From Clostridia bacterium (GTDB lineage Bacteria > Bacillota > Clostridia > Oscillospirales > Acutalibacteraceae), in the NCBI GenBank assembly GCA_017522205.1, contig JAFWZS010000032.1:1-38563 (forward strand): DNA of 38,563 nt. Direction: 5' to 3'. The position numbers and the translations under genes were made by a program. The notes beneath the pieces were generated by a model. The model searched no databases. It saw nothing but the letters and a program-made list of their open reading frames with translations, and was not told where the DNA came from. Each line of letters begins with the position of its first letter. Within the stretch, counting starts at the first letter, position 1. Positions 34,437 through 38,563 of this stretch are shown one piece after another.

Positions 34437-36818
34437 TTATATCTTCTGAAGCTTGGCGAAGTTTGCCATAAGCTTCTTTGTTCCTGCTTTTTGGAAAGCA
34501 ATTTCAAGCATTGCATCGTTGCCCATAGGTTTTGATGAAACGATTACACCCTGACCGAAGACCTTATGCATAACAGAATCGCCCACATTGAATGAAACTG
34601 TGGGAGCTTTAGGCTTGGTAACAGACTGAGGCTTCTGATTGATTTTTGAAAGATAGCCATTTCCGCTGTAGTTTCTGTCTTCATAATCCCCTCTTACAAG
34701 TGAATCGAAGGTTCTTTGTGAAGCAGGTTGTCTGCCCGTTCTTTCAGTAAGAGCATCGGGAATTTCAATCACAAAACGTGAGGGAAGATTTCTCGTTGTT
34801 GAGCCGAAAATCATTCTGAGGTTTGCGTGGGAAATGAAAAGCTTTTCCTTGGCTCTTGTAATGCCTACATAAGCGAGATGTCTTTCCTCCTCAATGTCGT
34901 CGGGATTGTACATACTCTGTATACCCGGGAAGATTCCTTCCTCCATACCCGGAAGGAAAACAACGGGGAATTCAAGCCCCTTTGCAGAGTGAATTGTCAT
35001 CATTACTACGGCATCCTGCTGAGCATTGTAGTTATCGATATCAGTCATAAGAGCAACTTCTTCAAGGAAGCCTGCAAGAGTCGGCTCCTCGTTTTCGCTC
35101 TCGTAGGTTTTAAGGTTGGAGACAAGCTCGTAGATGTTTTCAATTCTCTCCTCACCTTTTTCTTTGTCAAGACGAAGATGACCGAGATAGTCGGTTTTGG
35201 AAATAACATCGGAGAAAAGTTCATCAAGAGGAATTTTATCCACATTCTGTGAAAGGGTTTCAATAAGGTCGCAGAAAGCAATCAGCTTTTTGGATGAGCG
35301 TTTGAGAGCTTCATACTCGTCAGAATGACGGAACACCTCATAAAGGCTGATGCCAAGACCTGATGAAATCTCCGAAGCTTTGTTGATTGTTGTATCACCT
35401 ATGCCTCTTTTCGGCACATTGACAATTCTGCGAAGTCGCACGTTATCCTCGGGGTTGTTGATAACTGTGAGGTAAGCGATTGCGTCACGGATTTCCTGTC
35501 TTTCATAGAAACGGTGTCCGCCTATAATTCTGTAGGGAATACCTGAACGGACAAGGGTTCTTTCAATGGCGTTGGACTGTGCGTTCATTCTGTAAAGAAC
35601 TGCGTGGTCGCTGAAGTTATACTTGCCCGTACTTACACCGTCAGAGATTTTATCAGCAATGAAAGTTGCTTCATCCCCCTCGTCATAAGCGGTATTTATG
35701 ACAACCTTATCTCCTGCACCGTTGGAGGTCCAGAGACTCTTTCCCTTACGCTTTTTGTTGTTGGAAATAACCTCATTGGCAACGTCGAGAATGGTCTGGG
35801 TTGAACGATAATTCTGTTCAAGACGGATTATGTTTGATTCAGCATATCTGTGCTCGAAAGAGAGAATATTTTCGATTGTTGCACCTCTGAAGCGGTAGAT
35901 ACTCTGGTCGTCATCACCTACAACGCAGATGTTTCTGTGAGCACCCGCAAGAAGCTCAGTCAGCTTATACTGTGCGTGGTTGGTGTCCTGATACTCGTCA
36001 ACCATAATATATTTGAATTTATTCTGATAGTACTCTCTTACATCGCTGTATTTCTCGAGAAGATTTACTGTGTTTACAATAATATCGTCAAAGTCCATTG
36101 CGTTGGCCTTTTTCATTTCTTCCTGATACATTTTGTAGACCTGAGCAATACGAACCATTCTTGCGTCCTTGCCTGCATTTTTCATATACTCATCAGGTGA
36201 AATGAGACTGTCCTTAGCCTTGCTGATTTCGCTTATTATTGTCTTATATGAAAGGGCACTTTCGCTGATATTCAGCTGGCGCTGACACTCCTTAATAAGT
36301 CTTTTTGAGTCGTCTGTATCATATATAGTGAAGTTTTTGCTGTAGCCGAGCACTTCACCGTCTTTTCGAAGGATTCTTACACAGCTTGAATGGAAGGTGG
36401 AAGCCCAGATATCCTTTGCTTCCTCACCAAGCATTTTTTCGAGTCTTTCCTTAAGCTCGTTTGCTGCTTTGTTGGTGAAGGTGATTGCAAGAATCTGCCA
36501 TGGGCGTGCAGGCTCAACGGAAAGCAAATCTTCAACATCAAAACGTAAATCCTCGTCACCGTCAAGGTAGGCTTTCATATATCTGAGATCTCTTTCTGTA
36601 GGCTCAAAACGAACCTCATTGCTGTGATAGGCATTGTCGTATTTTACGATATTGGCAATACGGTTTACGATAACTGTAGTTTTACCGCTGCCTGCACCTG
36701 CAAGAATAAGCAGAGGTCCTTTTACCTGAAAAATTGCCTGACGCTGCTTCTCGTTCATATATGAAAAATCTTTTTCGATTATCTTTTTTCTCAGTTCAAA
36801 AAATTCTTTACTTGCCAT
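34437..36818 (-). CDS. pcrA: ATP-dependent DNA helicase PcrA/UvrD
   Basis: Superfamily 1A 3'-5' helicase for nucleotide-excision repair, replication restart and clearing proteins from DNA. The 793-residue protein has motif I GAGSGKT (41-47), AITFTNKAANELKERL, motif II VDEYQDTNHAQY, motif III VVGDDDQSIYRFRGA, motif IV RLEQNYRSTQTIL, motif V MTIHSAKGLEFPVVF and motif VI YVGITRAKEKLFIS. The last 50 residues (VGDSVMHKVFGQGVIV...) form the Tudor-like domain that binds RNA polymerase in PcrA. An insertion near residues 60-90 (acidic, DLRYMKAYLDGDEDLRFD) lies between motifs I and Ia. ATG 36818 follows GAGG. Confidence 0.98.
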   Translation of the reverse strand: MASKEFFELRKKIIEKDFSYMNEKQRQAIFQVKGPLLILAGAGSGKTTVIVNRIANIVKYDNAYHSNEVRFEPTERDLRYMKAYLDGDEDLRFDVEDLLSVEPARPWQILAITFTNKAANELKERLEKMLGEEAKDIWASTFHSSCVRILRKDGEVLGYSKNFTIYDTDDSKRLIKECQRQLNISESALSYKTIISEISKAKDSLISPDEYMKNAGKDARMVRIAQVYKMYQEEMKKANAMDFDDIIVNTVNLLEKYSDVREYYQNKFKYIMVDEYQDTNHAQYKLTELLAGAHRNICVVGDDDQSIYRFRGATIENILSFEHRYAESNIIRLEQNYRSTQTILDVANEVISNNKKRKGKSLWTSNGAGDKVVINTAYDEGDEATFIADKISDGVSTGKYNFSDHAVLYRMNAQSNAIERTLVRSGIPYRIIGGHRFYERQEIRDAIAYLTVINNPEDNVRLRRIVNVPKRGIGDTTINKASEISSGLGISLYEVFRHSDEYEALKRSSKKLIAFCDLIETLSQNVDKIPLDELFSDVISKTDYLGHLRLDKEKGEERIENIYELVSNLKTYESENEEPTLAGFLEEVALMTDIDNYNAQQDAVVMMTIHSAKGLEFPVVFLPGMEEGIFPGIQSMYNPDDIEEERHLAYVGITRAKEKLFISHANLRMIFGSTTRNLPSRFVIEIPDALTERTGRQPASQRTFDSLVRGDYEDRNYSGNGYLSKINQKPQSVTKPKAPTVSFNVGDSVMHKVFGQGVIVSSKPMGNDAMLEIAFQKAGTKKLMANFAKLQKI

Positions 36819-36848
36819 TTGAAATACCTCTAAGTTTTTATCCCTATA

Positions 36849-36877
36849 ATTTTACATTATCTTTAAGAAAAACACAA
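36849..36877 (-). promoter_or_regulatory. Predicted promoter of pcrA
   Basis: Minus strand TTGTGT (36877-36872), 17-nt spacer, TAAAAT (36854-36849), about 30 nt upstream of the pcrA start. It is divergent from the ybaK promoter. Confidence 0.5.
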
Positions 36878-36935
36878 GTATAACAGCAGAAATATTCAAT
36901 TAAATTTGAGGAAAGAGACAATAATCGGACTTTCC

Positions 36936-36963
36936 TTGACAAACCGAAATAATAAGCTATAAT
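36936..36963 (+). promoter_or_regulatory. Predicted promoter of ybaK
   Basis: TTGACA (36936-36941), 16-nt spacer, TATAAT (36958-36963), 31 nt before the ybaK start codon. Both hexamers are consensus. Confidence 0.8.
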
Positions 36964-36994
36964 TAACTGAGAAAAAGAAAAAGGAGAAGGCCTT

Positions 36995-37468
36995 ATGTCA
37001 ATTGAAAAAGTCCGTGATTATATGAAAAATTTCGGTATGGAAGAAAAAATTCTTGAATTTCCCGTTTCAAGTGCGACAGTTGAGCTTGCAGCTAAAGCGC
37101 TTAACACCGAGGGTAAACGTATTGCAAAATCCCTTTCTTTCCTCGTTAACGAAAAAGCTGTTATGATAGTCACTGCCGGTGATGGAAGAATAGATAATAA
37201 AAAATACAAGGCTGAGTTTTCCTGCAAAGCCAAGATGCTCACCCCTGAACAGGTTGACGAGATGATCGGTCACAGCATCGGCGGCGTTTGCCCCTTTGCG
37301 GTAAACACCGGAGTTGAGGTTTATCTTGATGAATCACTTAAGCGTTTTGAGACTGTTTTCCCTGCCTGCGGCAGCAGCAACAGTGCAATTGAGCTTACCA
37401 TCCCACAGCTTGAAGAGCTTTCGGGATTTATTAAGTGGGTGGACATCTGTAAACTGCCCGAAGAATAA
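36995..37468 (+). CDS. YbaK/EbsC-type aminoacyl-tRNA deacylase
   Basis: Trans-editing domain protein that hydrolyses mischarged tRNA (Cys-tRNA(Pro) or related). The 157-residue protein covers the whole single-domain family: N-terminal MSIEKVRDYMKNFGMEEKILEF, the conserved lysine segment GKRIAKSLSFLV, the substrate-pocket loop GHSIGGVCPFAVNTGVEVYLDESL and CGSSNSAIELTIPQLEELS near the C terminus. ATG 36995 follows AAAAGGAGAAGG. It is transcribed alone behind a consensus promoter, divergent from pcrA. Exact tRNA specificity cannot be told. Confidence 0.93.
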   Translation: MSIEKVRDYMKNFGMEEKILEFPVSSATVELAAKALNTEGKRIAKSLSFLVNEKAVMIVTAGDGRIDNKKYKAEFSCKAKMLTPEQVDEMIGHSIGGVCPFAVNTGVEVYLDESLKRFETVFPACGSSNSAIELTIPQLEELSGFIKWVDICKLPEE

Positions 37469-37495
37469 TTTTAAATTACTGCCTGCGGAAAGTAC

Positions 37496-37610
37496 GGGCG
37501 CCGATACCCCGAAAAGATTTATCCTTACAGGGATAAATCTTTTCGGGGTGTTCTGTTTTAAAACAGAACTGCCGGACAATTCTGTTGGAATCGTCCGGCA
37601 ATCGGCGCCC
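37496..37610. repeat. 115-bp four-way-junction palindromic element
   Basis: A perfect 10-bp closing stem gggcgccgat/atcggcgccc (37496-37505 with 37601-37610) encloses three arms. Arm 1 is an 18-bp perfect stem ccccgaaaagatttatcc (37507-37524 with 37531-37548, 6-nt loop). Arm 2 is the palindrome ttctgtttt/aaaacagaa (37551-37568). Arm 3 is tgccggac/gtccggca (37570-37577 with 37593-37600) with an inner attc/gaat stem. Only four bases (37506, 37549, 37550, 37569) lie unpaired at the junction. Almost every base is paired and all stems are perfect, so it can fold in either strand. It contains no gene and lies between the convergent ybaK and Cys-rich genes. Confidence 0.8.
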
Positions 37611-37647
37611 ATTCACTCACCGTCGGCACTGAACTAAAAAAACGAAA

Positions 37648-37668
37648 CCCTGCAGCAGTGCTACAGGG
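37648..37668 (-). terminator. Intrinsic terminator of the Cys-rich protein gene
   Basis: On the minus strand, ccctg/caggg (outer, 37648-37652 with 37664-37668) and agc/gct (inner) form a bulged stem 14 nt after the stop codon, followed by TTTCGTTTTTTT. This fits a Rho-independent terminator. Confidence 0.72.
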
Positions 37669-37682
37669 CAAAGCATTTTAAA

Positions 37683-38132
37683 TTAACCGAAGAAGTCTTC
37701 AATTCTGAGGAATTCAAAGATTCTGTCAAAGAACTCGTCAAATACTTTTATAACCTTGTTGAGTGCATTACGGAAACCTTCAACGAGTGAAGTCTGAACA
37801 GGCTCAGGGACAAGAGTAGGATTGCCTTCTTCCTTATATTCAACATTGGGACAGCAATCACAACCGCAGTTGCAGTTCAGCAAACCGTTGCAGTGATTAC
37901 AGCACACACTCCAAATTTTTGTTTTGGGGTCATATTTTGCACAACCGGTACGAATAAACTGAGTATCAATATTGCCACAATAAATACAACATCTGCAATC
38001 ATCTAAACCGTTATGTGTTTCAGCTGTACAGTTGTGGTGCTGATAGGGTAATTCATACTCTGCTGAAGCAAAAAGTGTCATTGTGGACATAAGCATAATT
38101 ACTGCAAGTAAAAGAGATAATGCTTTTTTCAT
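37683..38132 (-). CDS. Secreted cysteine-rich protein of unknown function
   Basis: No known function is recognised. The 149-residue protein has a typical signal peptide (MKKALSLLLAVIMLMSTMTLFASA, cleavage near residue 24-25), then a compact segment of about 65 residues with 14 cysteines arranged as single Cys and the clusters CRCCIYC, CCNHC and CNCGCDCC, together with several His and Asn. A linker EGNPTLVPEPVQTSLVEG follows, then an amphipathic C-terminal helix rich in Phe/Ile (ALNKVIKVFDEFFDRIFEFL). The Cys/His set could bind metal or form disulfides. ATG 38132 is preferred: GGAGG lies just upstream and the signal peptide begins there; the open frame continues 40 codons further upstream without a start site. 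It has its own strong promoter and terminator. Confidence 0.85.
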   Translation of the reverse strand: MKKALSLLLAVIMLMSTMTLFASAEYELPYQHHNCTAETHNGLDDCRCCIYCGNIDTQFIRTGCAKYDPKTKIWSVCCNHCNGLLNCNCGCDCCPNVEYKEEGNPTLVPEPVQTSLVEGFRNALNKVIKVFDEFFDRIFEFLRIEDFFG

Positions 38133-38192
38133 AGTAGTTTCCTCCGGAATATTTTTTAATAATTTGCGAAATTTCGCTTTTGTACGAAATAT

Positions 38193-38221
38193 ATTATAAT
38201 CAATTCTATCACAAAAGTCAA
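38193..38221 (-). promoter_or_regulatory. Promoter of the Cys-rich protein gene
   Basis: Minus strand TTGACT (38221-38216), 17-nt spacer, perfect TATAAT (38198-38193), about 60 nt before the ATG. The palindrome gcgaaatttcgc follows about 15 nt after the -10, where an operator would sit. Confidence 0.8.
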
Positions 38222-38480
38222 TAATAAATTCAAAATAGAGATTCTTTTTCATTTTTTATACACAGTATCACAACAAGTGGTTTTCAAAAAAATAAAGCCG
38301 AAGCATTCGCCGGCACCCCATAAGGCAGTATTTGTTTCTCGAACAAAATTCCCTGTATCTTTGCCAAAAGCCTCGCAAGGCGACAGCCTTGCTGCATTTT
38401 TGGCTTCGATACAAGAAATTTTCAGTTCTTACGAAACTGCGAAGCACTTTAAAATGCGAAATAATTGTGCAAGAAAAGGC

Positions 38481-38519
38481 AAAAACCACCGATAATGCTG
38501 ACGCATATCGGTGGTTTTT
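38481..38519. terminator. Bidirectional intrinsic terminator near the right edge
   Basis: Perfect 13-bp stem aaaaaccaccgat/atcggtggttttt (38481-38493 with 38507-38519), 13-nt loop, with five T on either strand. It could end a minus-strand gene lying beyond the window edge or serve plus-strand transcription from the preceding block. Confidence 0.7.
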
Positions 38520-38563
38520 AACGCATTATTGTGCGGTTAGTTCACATTTTAAAGAAATACTTC

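Larger units (their letters stand above)
38133..38563. other. Region upstream of the Cys-rich gene; promoter, palindromes, possible dispersed repeat
   Basis: The first 100 nt are the promoter and leader of the Cys-rich gene, with a perfect 12-bp palindrome gcgaaatttcgc (38166-38177) in the transcribed leader. From about 38280 to 38520 no gene is seen: there are open frames of about 70 codons on both strands, without SD sites. A hairpin gcaaggc/gccttgc (38375-38381 with 38386-38392) and the terminator at 38481-38519 are the visible structures. This block has the look of a non-coding repeat unit, but no second copy is in this window. Confidence 0.5.

Noticed and set aside
37496..37610. Integron attC site or tRNA gene
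   Set aside because: No RYYYAAC/GTTRRRY core sites at the ends, no cassette array, and no tRNA invariant bases or CCA-type acceptor despite the cloverleaf shape.
38277..38495. 72-codon plus-strand and 73-codon minus-strand frames near the right edge
   Set aside because: Mutually overlapping, no SD site, no domain; likely chance frames in a non-coding repeat-like block.

Overview
The window comes from a low-to-mid GC Gram-positive genome of the class Clostridia, most likely a gut Ruminococcaceae/Oscillospiraceae-type bacterium. The grounds are a PolC-type replicative polymerase, a Firmicutes-style division and cell-wall (dcw) cluster, the pyrH-frr-uppS-cdsA-dxr-rseP-ispG-polC order, meso-DAP-type MurE, strong SD sequences (AGGAGG/GGAGGTG) and clean sigma-A promoters. 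The species cannot be told from this alone.

Layout, left to right. (1) 274-13918, minus strand: the dcw cluster, transcribed mraZ-rsmH-ftsL-spoVD/pbp-murE-mraY-ftsW/spoVE-murG-murA-ftsQ-ftsZ. These genes make lipid II, flip/polymerise it and build the division ring. murF, murD, murC and ftsA are absent from the block. murG carries a one-base frameshift near its start. A TTGACT-N17-TATAAT promoter with three AAAGTG boxes, probable MraZ autoregulatory sites, sits in front of mraZ. (2) 14302-17881, minus: dusB-polA, closed by a strong terminator. (3) 18099-19363, plus: a zinc-stress pair, an SmtB-like ArsR repressor and a CDF zinc exporter with a His7 tail, behind a consensus promoter and a perfect 20-bp operator. 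(4) 19501-20220, minus: a GDPD phosphodiesterase. (5) 20221-20732: a 512-bp gene-free stretch that folds as a candidate structured RNA. (6) 20733-31333, minus: pyrH-frr-uppS-cdsA-dxr-rseP-ispG-polC, linking UMP synthesis, ribosome recycling, isoprenoid/undecaprenyl and phospholipid synthesis, site-2 proteolysis and replication. (7) 31419-34400, minus: a cytoplasmic GH28-like beta-helix protein and a secreted LCAT-like acyl hydrolase. (8) 34437-36818, minus: pcrA. (9) 36995-37468, plus: ybaK/ebsC. (10) 37683-38132, minus: a secreted 14-cysteine protein of unknown function.

The genes are mostly ordinary; the unusual signals are structural. PolC is about 190 residues short and lacks the 3'-5' exonuclease normally inserted in its PHP domain, and PolA also lacks an active-looking proofreading site. 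Two complete copies and one partial copy of a small non-coding element with TGCAAAA-rich inverted ends lie in 14.1-19.5 kb, with ends lying on neighbouring stop codons. A 115-bp perfect four-way-junction palindrome lies between ybaK and the Cys-rich gene. Structured non-coding segments also follow ftsZ, follow polC and precede the Cys-rich gene. The LCAT-like and Cys-rich secreted proteins both end in a short aromatic amphipathic helix that may be a surface anchor.

All calls rest on reading the sequence and family knowledge; no database search was run.
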